Origin: a bacterium
GTDB lineage: Bacteria; Vulcanimicrobiota; Vulcanimicrobiia; Vulcanimicrobiales; SCRA01
Direction: 5' to 3'
DNA: 64,000 nucleotides
Assembly: GCA_004298675.1 (NCBI GenBank)
Contig: SCRI01000086.1
Coordinates: 62,001 to 126,000 of the forward strand
Positions 10,028 through 21,921 of this stretch are shown piece after piece (within the stretch, counting starts at the first letter, position 1; every line of letters begins with the position of its first letter). Under the pieces are notes generated by a model that was not told the DNA's origin, did no database searches, and was given only the letters and a program-made list of their open reading frames with translations. A program made the position numbers and the translations under genes.

Positions 10028-11017
10028 GTGGACGGACGCTACGAAGAGTCCAAGGTCGTGGCGCTGGTGCGGCTGCTGGGCGCGATCGACGAGGGCTGCC
10101 ACGATTTCGACGCGTTGCGCGACGCCGTGAGCGAGACGCGCCCTCCCGGCACGCGCACGCTGCGCCGCTACCTGCAAGAGCTTGCCGCAGCAGGCTTCCC
10201 CTGGTACTACGAGCGCGAGCGCCGCTGCTACCGCTTTCCCGAGGGGTACAGTTTGAAGGCGCTGCGGCTGCGCCCGCGCGAGCTCTTGGGGCTGATGGCG
10301 CTGGGCCGCGTGGGCGCGGCGCTGGGCGGTGCCTTCGTCGGCGAGGTCGAGAATCTGTTGGAGCGTCTGGTCGGGCAGGGCGATCGCCAGGCGCCGGCCG
10401 TGACGGTGCGCATGGCCGAGGTCGAGCTGGGGGAGGCGGCGCGCGCCGTGCTCGCCACGCTGCAGGAGGGCGAGCGTGCTTCACGCCGCCTGCGCTTTCG
10501 TTATGCCGACAAGCGTGGCGCGATCAGCGAACGCAGCGTGGAGCCGTACGGTTTCATCGTCTCACTCGGGCGCGTCTATCTCGTGGCCAAGGATTTGCAT
10601 CGGCGTGCCATTCGCACGTTCGCGGTCGACAGTGTGGCGGAGGCGCGCCTGGAGCCAAACGTCTTCGTGCGCCCTGCCGACTTCGATCTCGAGGCCTACG
10701 CGGGCAGTTCGATTGCCGGGGTCATGCACGATGGCGAGCTCGCCGAGGTGACGGTGCGCTTCGCGCCGCGAGTGGCTAAGGCCGCGGCGCAGGCGCGCGT
10801 CGTGCGCGAGCGCCGGGTGAGCCATCTAGCCGGTGGCGCATGCGAGATCGTCTATCGCGTGGCCTCCGTCGACGAGCTGGTACGCTGGGTGCTGGGCTGG
10901 GGTGAGGAGGCGGAGATCGTTGCACCGCCGGCGGCGCGCGAACGCGCCGGCGCGATCGCGCGCGCGCTGGCCGTGCGCTACCGCAAGAAGCCCCCTGTCC
11001 GGAGTGCCAGGCAGTAG
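10028..11017 (+). CDS. WYL-domain transcriptional regulator
   Basis: N-terminal helix-turn-helix-like region, then RFRYADKRGAISERSVEPYGFIVSLGRVYLVAKD (WYL-type core); GTG start 10028, alternative 9986. Confidence 0.85.
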   Translation: MDGRYEESKVVALVRLLGAIDEGCHDFDALRDAVSETRPPGTRTLRRYLQELAAAGFPWYYERERRCYRFPEGYSLKALRLRPRELLGLMALGRVGAALGGAFVGEVENLLERLVGQGDRQAPAVTVRMAEVELGEAARAVLATLQEGERASRRLRFRYADKRGAISERSVEPYGFIVSLGRVYLVAKDLHRRAIRTFAVDSVAEARLEPNVFVRPADFDLEAYAGSSIAGVMHDGELAEVTVRFAPRVAKAAAQARVVRERRVSHLAGGACEIVYRVASVDELVRWVLGWGEEAEIVAPPAARERAGAIARALAVRYRKKPPVRSARQ

Positions 11018-11059
11018 GCACAGCGCGCCGGTACGCTACGATCCAAGGAGGATCGAACG

Positions 11060-11218
11060 ATGCCGCGAGCCGGTCTCACGCAGCGCTGCCGGGATGGAAT
11101 GTTTGAAGATCTCTGGGAGGCCACGCTCTACGCGGAGGGGCTCACCGAGCTCGACGGTCGCCGTCATGCCGTCGTGGAGTGTTACGGCTGCGGCGGCTAT
11201 CACATCGCCGGCGCATAA
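11060..11218 (+). CDS. small protein of unknown function with CxxC (52 aa)
   Basis: AAGGAGG at about -14; MPRAGLTQRCRDGMFEDLWEATLYAEGLTELDGRRHAVVECYGCGGYHIAGA. Confidence 0.55.
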   Translation: MPRAGLTQRCRDGMFEDLWEATLYAEGLTELDGRRHAVVECYGCGGYHIAGA

Positions 11219-11221
11219 CCG

Positions 11222-11257
11222 AAAAAAAAGACGAAGCGGGGAACGAGCCCCGCTTCG
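11222..11257 (-). terminator. intrinsic terminator, minus strand
   Basis: 10-bp perfect stem cgaagcgggg/ccccgcttcg; on the minus strand followed by GTCTTTTTTTT. Confidence 0.85.
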
Positions 11258-11436
11258 CTGACGGTAGTCGTTGTGTCGCTCTTCGCCTGCTCGGAGATGC
11301 TCCAAGCTGACGTGCGCGTGAGCGGCATCATTTCGAGTCCGGCGCTCGTGCGCTGCCGCTTTTACGCGACCATCGCCGTCATCGCTACCGGCCTCGGCGC
11401 CCCTACCATCTGGGTGCCGCCTCGCGTTACCGAGGT
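11222..11436 (-). ncRNA. candidate orphan structured RNA
   Basis: Minus-strand promoter TTGCAG-17 nt-TACGAT with extended -10 TG (11443-11471), strong terminator at 11222-11257, internal perfect hairpin CUUGGAG-CAU-CUCCGAG, no convincing CDS. Confidence 0.5.
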
Positions 11437-11442
11437 GCATGG

Positions 11443-11471
11443 ATCGTAGCATGGTGCCGCTCCCGCTGCAA
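11443..11471 (-). promoter_or_regulatory. predicted sigma-70-type promoter for candidate ncRNA
   Basis: CTGCAA 11466-11471 (= TTGCAG) and ATCGTA 11443-11448 (= TACGAT), spacer 17. Confidence 0.5.
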
Positions 11472-11582
11472 GGGCCGTCCCACCCATTCCACAAGCAATC
11501 CACAAGAAACTTTGCTTATTCGCAATCCGTCCACACAAGGCGTATGCTTGCCTTCGCCATGCGATGCAGCAATCGATGGGTT

Positions 11583-12977
11583 CTATCGACTCAATAGCCT
11601 GCGCAATAGTCCGCGTACCAACGGTCCTCGCTTGGCGTATGGGAACCAAACCGGCTCGCGTGGGAGACGCAGGCGCGGCTCCAAGATCGACTTGGTGCGC
11701 GTGAACGCGCGCAGTCCCTCCTCGCCCATGAGGCGCCCGTATCCGGAGTGTTTGACCCCGCCGTAGGGGAGGCTGGATACGGAGAGATTGACGAGCGCGT
11801 CGTCGACGGTGATCGAGCCGCTCTCGAGCAGTCTTGCCAACCGTCGCGCGCGCCGGCGGTCACGGGTCCAGACCGTGGCGTTGAGGCCGTAGGGTCCGCG
11901 GTTGGCGAGCGCGACCCCCTCTTCGGCGCTCTCGACGGGGCATAGCGGGAGCAAGGGTCCAAACGTCTCGGAGACATGGAGTACCGCGTCGAGCGGAACG
12001 TCGGCAAGGACCGTCGGCTCCAGAGCCAAGCCTTCACCGCCGCCGCCGCAGAGCACGCGCGCCCCGCGTTCCACGGCGTCCGCGAGGGCACGGCGCGCGA
12101 TGGGGACTTGCGGTGGAAAGGTCATGCGGCCGATGTCGCTCTCCCGGGTCGGCGGGATCGCACGGCGCAGCGCGCGTGTCTCCTTCACAACCAGCTCGCA
12201 AAAGCGCGCATAGACCGTTCTCTCCACGAATGCGCGCTCGATGCTGACGCAGGCTTGACCGCAGTTACTGAATGCCCCCCACACCACACCGCGTGCGGCA
12301 CGTTCGAGATCGGCGTCGGCGCACACGATGGCGGCGTCGTTTGCGCCGAGCTCGAGAATGCATGGCGTGAGGTGCGCCGCCGCGGCGGTGGCGATGCGGG
12401 TACCGGTACGCTCGCTGCCCACGAAGGCGATGATGTCAGGCGGCGCATCGACGAGTGCGGCGCCCGCCTCGCCGCCGCCTTGCAGCACCTGTGCCGCCTC
12501 CTCGCAGCCGGCTGCACGCAGCGCGTTGCGCGCGATCTCGACGAACAGCGCGCCGGAGCGCGGGGTGACCTCGGATGGCTTGACGACGATGGCGTTGCCC
12601 GCCGAGAGGGCGCAGACCGCCGGAATGCCGACCAGCGAGAAGGGGTAGTTCCACGGTGAGATCACCGCGGCTACGCCCAACGGCTCGTAGGTGACGTACG
12701 CGCGCTTGTGCAGCAGTAAGCCGGGATCGGTGCGGCGCGGGCGCAGCAGGCGCGGCATCAGCCGCTCGTAGTAGCGCAGCAGCGCCGCAACCACGAGCAC
12801 TTCGTGAGCGAACGCCTCCAACTCGGGCTTGCCCGTCTCTTGCGTCACCAGTTGCGCGATCTCGTCGCCGCGGCGGAGCACCTCGCGACGCATGCGCCGC
12901 AGGACGTGTGCGCGCTCGCACAACGGCAGAAGCGCGTAACGCGGCCACGCGCCGCGGGCACGATCGACGCATTCCAT
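11583..12977 (-). CDS. aldehyde dehydrogenase family protein
   Basis: ISPWNYPFSLVGIPAVCALSAGNAIVVKPSEVTP, FVGSERTGTRIATAAA, LELGANDAAIVCADADLE, FSNCGQACVSIER. Confidence 0.95.
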   Translation of the reverse strand: MECVDRARGAWPRYALLPLCERAHVLRRMRREVLRRGDEIAQLVTQETGKPELEAFAHEVLVVAALLRYYERLMPRLLRPRRTDPGLLLHKRAYVTYEPLGVAAVISPWNYPFSLVGIPAVCALSAGNAIVVKPSEVTPRSGALFVEIARNALRAAGCEEAAQVLQGGGEAGAALVDAPPDIIAFVGSERTGTRIATAAAAHLTPCILELGANDAAIVCADADLERAARGVVWGAFSNCGQACVSIERAFVERTVYARFCELVVKETRALRRAIPPTRESDIGRMTFPPQVPIARRALADAVERGARVLCGGGGEGLALEPTVLADVPLDAVLHVSETFGPLLPLCPVESAEEGVALANRGPYGLNATVWTRDRRRARRLARLLESGSITVDDALVNLSVSSLPYGGVKHSGYGRLMGEEGLRAFTRTKSILEPRLRLPREPVWFPYAKRGPLVRGLLRRLLSR

Positions 12978-13032
12978 CGTGGGCTCTTCATCCCAAGAGG
13001 GGTTCCTGGAATCCTTTTACAAATCGGCGGCG

Positions 13033-13545
13033 ATGAACGTACGTCTGCTCTTCGTGTTGGCATTGGGGCTCGGTGCACTGACGGCGTCCTCGCCGCCCCC
13101 GCTGCAGCCGGTCGCCGGCGCGCCGGTCGACGGCGTGCGCTGTGAGCCGCTGGAGGGGCAGGCCGTCCACCTGCATGCCCATCTCACCGTCCTGATCGCA
13201 GGCAAGCCGTATCCGGTCCCAAGCGACGTTGGGCGTCCGGCTACGGCCGGCTGCATCTACTGGATCCACACGCATGCCGGGGACGGCGTCATCCACGTCG
13301 AATCTCCGCAGGCTGGGCACTTTACGTTGGGGCAGTTCTTCGCGCTCTGGGGGCAACCACTCGATGCACGCAACGTGGCGGGGGTCACGCTGAACGGCTC
13401 AAACCGGGTACAAGTCTACTTGGGCGGCAAGGCATGGAGGCGTGACCCTGCTGCTATTGTCTTAACGCAGCACGCCGATATTGTACTCGAGGTGGGGCCG
13501 CCGTTCACCGAGCCCACGCCGTTCGCCGCTTGGAACGGGTTATAG
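13033..13545 (+). CDS. secreted protein of unknown function
   Basis: Signal peptide MNVRLLFVLALGLGALTASS; conserved-looking core HLHAHLTVLIAGKPYPVPSDVG...CIYWIHTHAGDGVIHVESP. Confidence 0.75.
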   Translation: MNVRLLFVLALGLGALTASSPPPLQPVAGAPVDGVRCEPLEGQAVHLHAHLTVLIAGKPYPVPSDVGRPATAGCIYWIHTHAGDGVIHVESPQAGHFTLGQFFALWGQPLDARNVAGVTLNGSNRVQVYLGGKAWRRDPAAIVLTQHADIVLEVGPPFTEPTPFAAWNGL

Positions 13546-13601
13546 ACTAACGGAAGGATAAGGGGGAACTCAACGAGGCCGTGCCTCGTATCTAAAGATC
13601 G

Positions 13602-14837
13602 ATGCAGATACTCGGAGCACCCTCGACACTCGAACTACGGAACACCGAGCCGTTGCGGCTCAGTTTCCTGGTTCACAACGAAAGCGACGACGACGTCGTC
13701 TGCTTCCCCACGCTCGACGGCGCTGCCGCTGTCGCGGACGTCGAGTTCGAGCCGGCGCTGGGTTTCGTCGAGGGCCGGAGCACCGCACGCTTCGATGTGC
13801 GCGTCGGCCACCTCGGCGGTACGACGATTCAGCCTGGTGGGCTAGCGGCACGTTGGCAACTCTTTGCCCGCGGAGCGCTGCAAGACGAGCGTCCGTGCGC
13901 GTTGGAGATCGAGCCGCCGCGTTCCGTTCACGCCGAGTTCGTCGGTATGCGTGCGTTGCGCTTGGAGAATCGCGGCTCGCGTGCGGAGTCCCTGTCGGTT
14001 CGTCTCGCGCCCGGCTTCGGCGGCGATCTGCTCGTGCCCAGCGGGCCCTTTGACGTCGCGCCCGGCGAACAGTACGAAGTTCCACTCTATATCAGCGGCG
14101 GTGAGGAGAGTAACGAGCACTTAGGCCTGCTGATCGTCGGCGGCCCCGAACCGCTTCTGCTGCAGCTCGACGTCCGGCCCGAATTCGCGTTGGCCGCCTC
14201 TGCCGCGGCGTTGCGCAGACCGGCTCGGCCGCCGCGGCGCGTGGCCGTTGCGGCGCTGGGCGCGGCGCTCGCCGCTAGTCTCGCGTTGGCGCTGACGCTG
14301 GGGGGGCGCATCCCGGGACTCACCTCGAGCTCGGCGACGCCCTCGCTCGCGCCTGCCCCGCCGGTGGCCGCGCAGCCTGTGGCCGCGCTCGGTGGCGATC
14401 GGTACCAAGCGCGCCTGGCTGCCGTTCCGCATGCCGTCGATCATCACGCTCCCGCGCGCGCACGCCGTGCTGCGGCAATCCCCGCCGCCGTCGCGCGCGC
14501 CCCGGTGACCCCCCGGCCGCTGCCGCCGGCGATCGTCGCGCTCAGCATCCCCGACAGCGCGAGCAGCGGCGATCACGTGCGTGTTCGTTTCGCCACCAAG
14601 CGCGCCACGCAAGTGGAGGTGTTGGCGAAGGTGGGGCCGGTAGTCATCGCCGATCATATCACCTCGGCTACCAGCGGATATATTACGGTGCCCGCGCCGA
14701 AGACGAGCCGCTGGGTGAAGATCATGACCGTGCGCGTTTTGGCGCAACGCGACGGCGGCCACGCCTCGCGCTCGGGGCTGGTGGCGATTCTTCCACCCAA
14801 CGACGTGGCTGCGAACCGGGAGATCTCGCTGCGCTGA
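13602..14837 (+). CDS. single-pass membrane protein with Ig-like regions either side of the TM, unknown function
   Basis: One central TM RRVAVAALGAALAASLALALTL; N-terminal beta-rich LRLSFLVHNESDDDVVCFPTL; C-terminal IVALSIPDSASSGDHVRVRFATKRATQVEV. Confidence 0.65.
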   Translation: MQILGAPSTLELRNTEPLRLSFLVHNESDDDVVCFPTLDGAAAVADVEFEPALGFVEGRSTARFDVRVGHLGGTTIQPGGLAARWQLFARGALQDERPCALEIEPPRSVHAEFVGMRALRLENRGSRAESLSVRLAPGFGGDLLVPSGPFDVAPGEQYEVPLYISGGEESNEHLGLLIVGGPEPLLLQLDVRPEFALAASAAALRRPARPPRRVAVAALGAALAASLALALTLGGRIPGLTSSSATPSLAPAPPVAAQPVAALGGDRYQARLAAVPHAVDHHAPARARRAAAIPAAVARAPVTPRPLPPAIVALSIPDSASSGDHVRVRFATKRATQVEVLAKVGPVVIADHITSATSGYITVPAPKTSRWVKIMTVRVLAQRDGGHASRSGLVAILPPNDVAANREISLR

Positions 14838-14898
14838 CCGGCTGAGCAGCCTCGGATACTCCGGTACGCTTGCGCGTGCGTGGTACGGTGGAAGCGTC

Positions 14899-15663
14899 AT
14901 GCTTCTGGTCGTGAAGTACGGCGGCAACGCCATCGGTGGCGACGATAGCGTGCTGCGCGAGCTCGCGGAGCGCGTGCGTGCAGGCGATGCGTGCGTGCTC
15001 GTCCACGGCGGCGGTCCGATGATCGCCACAGCCCTTGCGCGTGCCGGCGTGAGCTCGCGCTTCGTGGAGGGGCTGCGGGTCACCGACGACGCGGCCATGG
15101 AGATCGTCGAAGGCGTGCTCTGCGCCACCGTCAACAAGGATCTCGTGCGCCGTTTGCAGGCCTGCGGCGCGCGGGCAGTCGGTGTGAGCGGCCAGGATGC
15201 GGCGCTGCTGCGCGCCCTTGCCATTCGCGAGGAATTGGGGCGGGTTGCAGGCGACGTGTCGGTTGACCCGGAGCTCGTACAAGCGCTGGCCGGGCGCGGT
15301 TTTCTCCCGGTCGTCTCGCCGGTGGCGATTGGCGACGATGGCCGCCCTTACAACGTCAATGCGGACGTAGCCGCTGGGGCCCTCGCCGGCGCCCTCGCGG
15401 CCGATGCCTACGTGGTGCTGACCGACGTCGACGGGGTTCGTGCCGACGCCGCCGATCCGGCCAGCACGGTTCCCAGCCTGGACCTCGTGGAGCTCGCACG
15501 CTGGCGCGCGCTGGGGCGCCTGCAGGGTGGGATGATCCCGAAACTGGAGGGGGCCGAGCGCGCGGTCCGCGATGGGGTGCAGTACGTGGCCATCGCTCAG
15601 GCCAGATACGAGCGCCCGATCGAGGCCGCTCTGGCGGGGAGAGGGACCCGGATCACGCTCTAA
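14899..15663 (+). CDS. argB: acetylglutamate kinase
   Basis: VVKYGGNAIGG, CVLVHGGGPMIATAL, YNVNADVAAGALAGALAADAYVVLTDVDGV. Confidence 0.93.
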   Translation: MLLVVKYGGNAIGGDDSVLRELAERVRAGDACVLVHGGGPMIATALARAGVSSRFVEGLRVTDDAAMEIVEGVLCATVNKDLVRRLQACGARAVGVSGQDAALLRALAIREELGRVAGDVSVDPELVQALAGRGFLPVVSPVAIGDDGRPYNVNADVAAGALAGALAADAYVVLTDVDGVRADAADPASTVPSLDLVELARWRALGRLQGGMIPKLEGAERAVRDGVQYVAIAQARYERPIEAALAGRGTRITL

Positions 15664-15666
15664 GCA

Positions 15667-15696
15667 CTTGCATATTTATGCAAACTATGTATAAAT

Positions 15697-15703
<7 letters not shown>
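15667..15703 (+). promoter_or_regulatory. tandem ARG-box-like operators overlapping argF promoter/start
   Basis: CTTGCATATTTATGCAAA (15667-15684) and TATGTATAAATATGAGTA (15686-15703) versus TNTGNATWWWWATNCANA; argR lies in the same cluster. Confidence 0.75.
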
Positions 15704-16664
<961 letters not shown>

Positions 16665-16668
<4 letters not shown>

Positions 16669-17131
16669 AGAATGCTCGACATCGCGCCATCCTGCAGACC
16701 ATCGCCTCACGGCCCGTTCATTCGCAAGAAGAGCTGATGCAGCACTTGGCCGAGCAAGGCTTCGACGTCACGCAGGCCACGGTTTCGCGCGATATCAAGG
16801 AACTGGGCCTGCTCAAGGTGGCGTTGAAGAAGAACGGCAACGGTGCCGCCTCGTTCAAGTACGTCGAGCCCGGCGCCTCACGCGAGTACCCGTCGCGGCT
16901 GCACCGGGTCGTGGCCGAGTTCGTGGAGCAGATCAACGGCTCCGTCAATTTGATCGTGCTGCGCACGCCGCCGGGGAGCGCGATGATGCTCGCCAGCGCG
17001 ATCGATCAGAGCACCTGGCCGGAGGTGATCGGAACTATCGGCGGCGACGACACCGTAGTCGTCATACTCTCAGACCCAGAGAAGCTCCCCATTGTGATGC
17101 AGCGTTTCCAAGACATGAAGGATGCAGGCTT

Positions 17132-17135
<4 letters not shown>
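16665..17135 (+). CDS. argR: arginine repressor
   Basis: RHRAILQTIASRPVHSQEELMQHLAEQGFDVTQATVSRDIKELGLLKV winged helix; C-terminal ALMLASAIDQ...GTIGGDDTVVVI-type region. Confidence 0.95.
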
Positions 17136-18355
<1,220 letters not shown>

Positions 18356-18360
18356 CGCCG

Positions 18361-19734
18361 GTGCGCAGCGATCTCCAGTGGGGCGGGCGGTTCACGCACG
18401 CCCCCGACGCCGATCTCTTGGCGTTCGGCTCCTCGCTCGAAGAGGATCTGCCGCTGGCGGCCTGCGACGTGCGCTGCTCGTTGGCTCACGTCGAAGCGCT
18501 GGCCGGCGGCGGCATCGTGAGCGCCGGCGACGCGCAGGCGTTGCGCGAAGCGCTGGCGCGCGTGGGCGAGGAGATCGCGGCGGGGACGTTTGCAACTTGG
18601 GCGCGCGCGGGAGCGTTCGAGGACGTCCACGGCGCCATCGATGCGCGCGCGCGCGAGCTAGCCGGCGAGCCCGGCGCGCGCCTGCACGCGGGGCGCTCGC
18701 GCAACGATCAAGTGGCGACGACGCTCCTGCTCTACGTACGCGAGCAGTGCCAAACGCTGGCGGGGCTGGTGCGTTCCGCCGCGCTACGTCTGCTCGATGC
18801 GGCCGACGAGGAGTTGGCGGCGGGCACGCTGGTGCCGGGGATGACGCATTGGCAGCACGCGCAGCCGATTGCGCTGGCATTCTGGCTGCAGGCGTGGGCC
18901 ACGGCTTTGGCGCGGGACGCGCGCCGGCTGGACGACGCCGAACGCACGGCGCGGCGCAGTTGTCCGCTTGGTTCCGCGGCGCTGGCGGGGAGCACGCTCC
19001 CGCTCGACCGCGCCGCAGCGGCGCGCGCGCTGGACTTCGACGCTCCGTCGCGCAATGCGCTGGACGCCATCGGCAACCGTGACGCCGCGCTCGACGCGTT
19101 GCATGCCGCGACGCGCGCGCTGCTCACCGCCTCGCGCTGCTCCGAGGAGCTGGTGATCTGGATGACCCAGGAGTTTGCCTTTGCACGCCTGGACGATCGT
19201 GCCTCGACCGGCTCGAGCCTGATGCCGCAGAAGAAGAACCCCGACGTCTTCGAACTGGTGCGAGCTCACGGCGGCACGGCCATTGGCATGCTGACCGGGG
19301 CGCTGGCCACCGTGAAGGGCGTGGCGCAGTCGTACCAACGCGACCTCCAGGAGACGAAGGCGGTGGTGGTGGGTGGCTTGGAGCACGCGCGCACGGTCTT
19401 CTCGGCATTCGAGCGCGGGCTGGGTTACGTGCGCTTCGAACGCGAGCGCTGCACGGCGCGCGCGGCGGTGGGCTTCGCCGTCGCGACGGACGTGGCCGAC
19501 GCTCTGGTGCTGAGCGGTCTGCCCACGCGCGCCGCGCACGAACGCGTGGGCCGCGCGGTGGCGCAAGCTGAAGCGCAAGGACGCGAGCTGAAGCGCGAGG
19601 ATCTACAGGCGCTGGGTATCGACGTACCGTTGGACGGGGCGGGCTCGGTCGCCGCCAAGCGTACGAGCGGCTCCACCAATCCCAGCGAGATTCGTCTCGC
19701 CATCGCCGCGCTCAGAGAGGAGCTGCAGTCATGA
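18361..19734 (+). CDS. argH: argininosuccinate lyase
   Basis: WGGRFTHAPDADLLAFGSSL, HAGRSRNDQVAT, STGSSLMPQKKNPD; GTG start. Confidence 0.96.
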   Translation: MRSDLQWGGRFTHAPDADLLAFGSSLEEDLPLAACDVRCSLAHVEALAGGGIVSAGDAQALREALARVGEEIAAGTFATWARAGAFEDVHGAIDARARELAGEPGARLHAGRSRNDQVATTLLLYVREQCQTLAGLVRSAALRLLDAADEELAAGTLVPGMTHWQHAQPIALAFWLQAWATALARDARRLDDAERTARRSCPLGSAALAGSTLPLDRAAAARALDFDAPSRNALDAIGNRDAALDALHAATRALLTASRCSEELVIWMTQEFAFARLDDRASTGSSLMPQKKNPDVFELVRAHGGTAIGMLTGALATVKGVAQSYQRDLQETKAVVVGGLEHARTVFSAFERGLGYVRFERERCTARAAVGFAVATDVADALVLSGLPTRAAHERVGRAVAQAEAQGRELKREDLQALGIDVPLDGAGSVAAKRTSGSTNPSEIRLAIAALREELQS

Positions 19735-20696
19735 CGCGCCTGCACATCGTCGGAGCCTCCGGGTACGCCGCGGGTGAGGTGATTCGCTTCGCAGCCAAGC
19801 ATCCGCGCTTGGAACTGGGGGCGCTCGAGAGCGAGAGCGCGGCCGGGCGGCCGCTGGGAGAGATCTTCCCGGCGCTGCGGCGCGTCGGACGCACGTTTGA
19901 TGCCCCCGGTGCCGTGGAGCGCTCGATGCAGCCCGGTGATGCCGTGATCTTCGGCGCCGGGAGCGGCGTGGCGCTCTCGCGCGCGCCGCAAATGGCAGAG
20001 CGCGGCGTGAAAGTCGTCGATCTCTCCAGCGACTTCCGCCACGATCCGAGTGCGGTGTACGGCGCGCCGGAGCGCCACCGCGCCGAGATCGTGCACGCGA
20101 GGCTCGTAGCCAATCCCGGCTGCTACCCCACGGCGACGGCGCTGGCCCTCGCGCCGCTCGCGCTGTGGGCGGACGAGATCGTTCAGGTCGTGGTAGACGC
20201 CAAGAGCGGCGTCTCCGGCGCCGGACGCACGCCCAAGACCTCCTCGCTCTTCTGCGAGATCGACGGCGAGGTGATCGCCTATGGGCTCGAGGGACACCGC
20301 CACCTGCCCGAGATGACGGCGGAGCTGCGTGCCTGTGGCATCACGGCGCCGCTGCTCTTCACGCCGCAAGTGGTGCCGCTCAAGCGCGGCATGTTGGTGA
20401 ACGCGTACGCGGTCTTTGCACAAGCTCCGGCTGAGGAGGAAATTTTGGAAGCGTTCCACGCCATGTACGAGCGCGAGCCGTTCGTGCATCTCGTAACGAA
20501 CGCTCCCAGTTTAGGGAGCGTGCTGGGCACCAACGATGCCGAACTGCACGTCTCCGTTGCGGGGAATGCCGTACGCGTGATCTGTGCCATCGACAACCTC
20601 GGCAAAGGTGCCGCCACGCAGGCTCTCCAATCGCTCAATATCATGCTCGGTTATCCCGAAGAGGAGGGACTCGATGCTCGCGCCCTCATCGCCTGA
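19731..20696 (+). CDS. argC: N-acetyl-gamma-glutamyl-phosphate reductase
   Basis: [44 protein letters not shown]. Confidence 0.95.
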   Translation: MTRLHIVGASGYAAGEVIRFAAKHPRLELGALESESAAGRPLGEIFPALRRVGRTFDAPGAVERSMQPGDAVIFGAGSGVALSRAPQMAERGVKVVDLSSDFRHDPSAVYGAPERHRAEIVHARLVANPGCYPTATALALAPLALWADEIVQVVVDAKSGVSGAGRTPKTSSLFCEIDGEVIAYGLEGHRHLPEMTAELRACGITAPLLFTPQVVPLKRGMLVNAYAVFAQAPAEEEILEAFHAMYEREPFVHLVTNAPSLGSVLGTNDAELHVSVAGNAVRVICAIDNLGKGAATQALQSLNIMLGYPEEEGLDARALIA

Positions 20697-21888
20697 TCGT
20701 CTCATCGCGGTACGTGGTGGACTGGGCGCGGTGCCGGGAATCTCGCTGACCGGCATCCACGCGGGCTTCAAGAAGCGCAAGCCCGATCTCGTCTTGATCT
20801 CGGCCGCGCAGGATTGCGTAGCCGCGGGCTGCGTGACCACCAACGAGATCAAGGCCGCGCCGGTGCTGGTGAGCAACGAGCACCTGGCGGCGGACGGCGA
20901 GGCGATCCGCGCCATCGTCTGCAACTCCGGTTGTGCCAACGCCTGCACCGGCGAACGCGGCCTGCACGACGCGCGCACCACCGCACGCCAGACCGCGGCG
21001 CTCCTGGGCGTGCGCCCCACGCAAGTGCTGGTGGCGTCGACGGGCGTGATCGGCGTGCCGCTCGCGATGGACCGCATGCAGAAGGGGCTGGAGCGCATCG
21101 TGGAGTTGGTGCGCGAGGGCAGCGAGGCCGCTTACGAAGCCGCCGAAGCGATCATGACCACCGACCATGTGCCCAAGCTCTCGGCCTATGCCTTCTACCA
21201 CGAAGGCAAACGTTACGTGGTGGGCGGCATTGCCAAAGGCGCCGGCATGATCGCCCCCAACATGGCGACGATGCTCGCGTTCGTGGCCACCGACGCGCCG
21301 ATGAACCGGGACTCGCTGCAGGCGGCGCTCTGCGAGGTCGTGGCCGACAGCTTCAACATGATCTCCGTCGACGGTGATATGAGCACCAACGACTCCATCT
21401 ACGCGCTGGCGGCGCGCGGCGAGGGTGAGGCCTCGCCCGCTTTCAAGACGGCGCTGCGCGCGGTGTGCGAGGAGTTGGCGGTGGCGATGGTGCGCGACGG
21501 CGAGGGCGCCACCAAGACCATGACGGTCACGGTCTCCGGCGCGGCGTCGCGCGAGCAGGCACGCGCGGTCTGCAAGGCGATCATCAACTCGAGCTTGGTG
21601 AAGTGCGCGCTCTACGGCGAGGATCCCAACTGGGGCCGCATCGTCGCCGCTGCCGGAAGTATCGGTGCCGGCGTCTCGGACGGTGCGTGGCGGCTCTTGC
21701 TCAACGACAAGGTCTGGGTCGAGCGCGGCGCCGTGGAGGCCATCAGCGAGGCGGAGGCCCACGCCGAATTGGAAGGGCAGGACGTACGCGTCGTGCTCGA
21801 CCTTGGATTGGGGCAGGAGCAGGCCACCGGATGGGGCTGCGACCTGACCGGGCAATACGTGCGCATCAACGCGCACTACCGCACCTAG
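20674..21888 (+). CDS. argJ: bifunctional ornithine acetyltransferase / N-acetylglutamate synthase
   Basis: [15 protein letters not shown] cleavage-site motif, [34 protein letters not shown]. Confidence 0.96.
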   Translation: MLAPSSPDRLIAVRGGLGAVPGISLTGIHAGFKKRKPDLVLISAAQDCVAAGCVTTNEIKAAPVLVSNEHLAADGEAIRAIVCNSGCANACTGERGLHDARTTARQTAALLGVRPTQVLVASTGVIGVPLAMDRMQKGLERIVELVREGSEAAYEAAEAIMTTDHVPKLSAYAFYHEGKRYVVGGIAKGAGMIAPNMATMLAFVATDAPMNRDSLQAALCEVVADSFNMISVDGDMSTNDSIYALAARGEGEASPAFKTALRAVCEELAVAMVRDGEGATKTMTVTVSGAASREQARAVCKAIINSSLVKCALYGEDPNWGRIVAAAGSIGAGVSDGAWRLLLNDKVWVERGAVEAISEAEAHAELEGQDVRVVLDLGLGQEQATGWGCDLTGQYVRINAHYRT

Positions 21889-21921
21889 CGCCGGCATTTC
21901 GTTACGGCAAAGGAAGGCATT

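Noticed and set aside
8855-10177. 440-aa minus-strand ORF spanning transglycosylase and WYL genes
   Set aside because: Runs antisense through two well-supported genes; composition is that of a shadow ORF.
11222-11436. c-di-AMP (ydaO) riboswitch
   Set aside because: Only the 3' segment is vaguely similar, the 5' P1 partner is not evident, and no gene lies downstream on that strand.
11036-11503. 155-aa minus-strand ORF through the candidate ncRNA and small CxxC ORF
   Set aside because: Reads through a strong terminator hairpin plus T8 and antisense of an SD-preceded small gene; no family motif.
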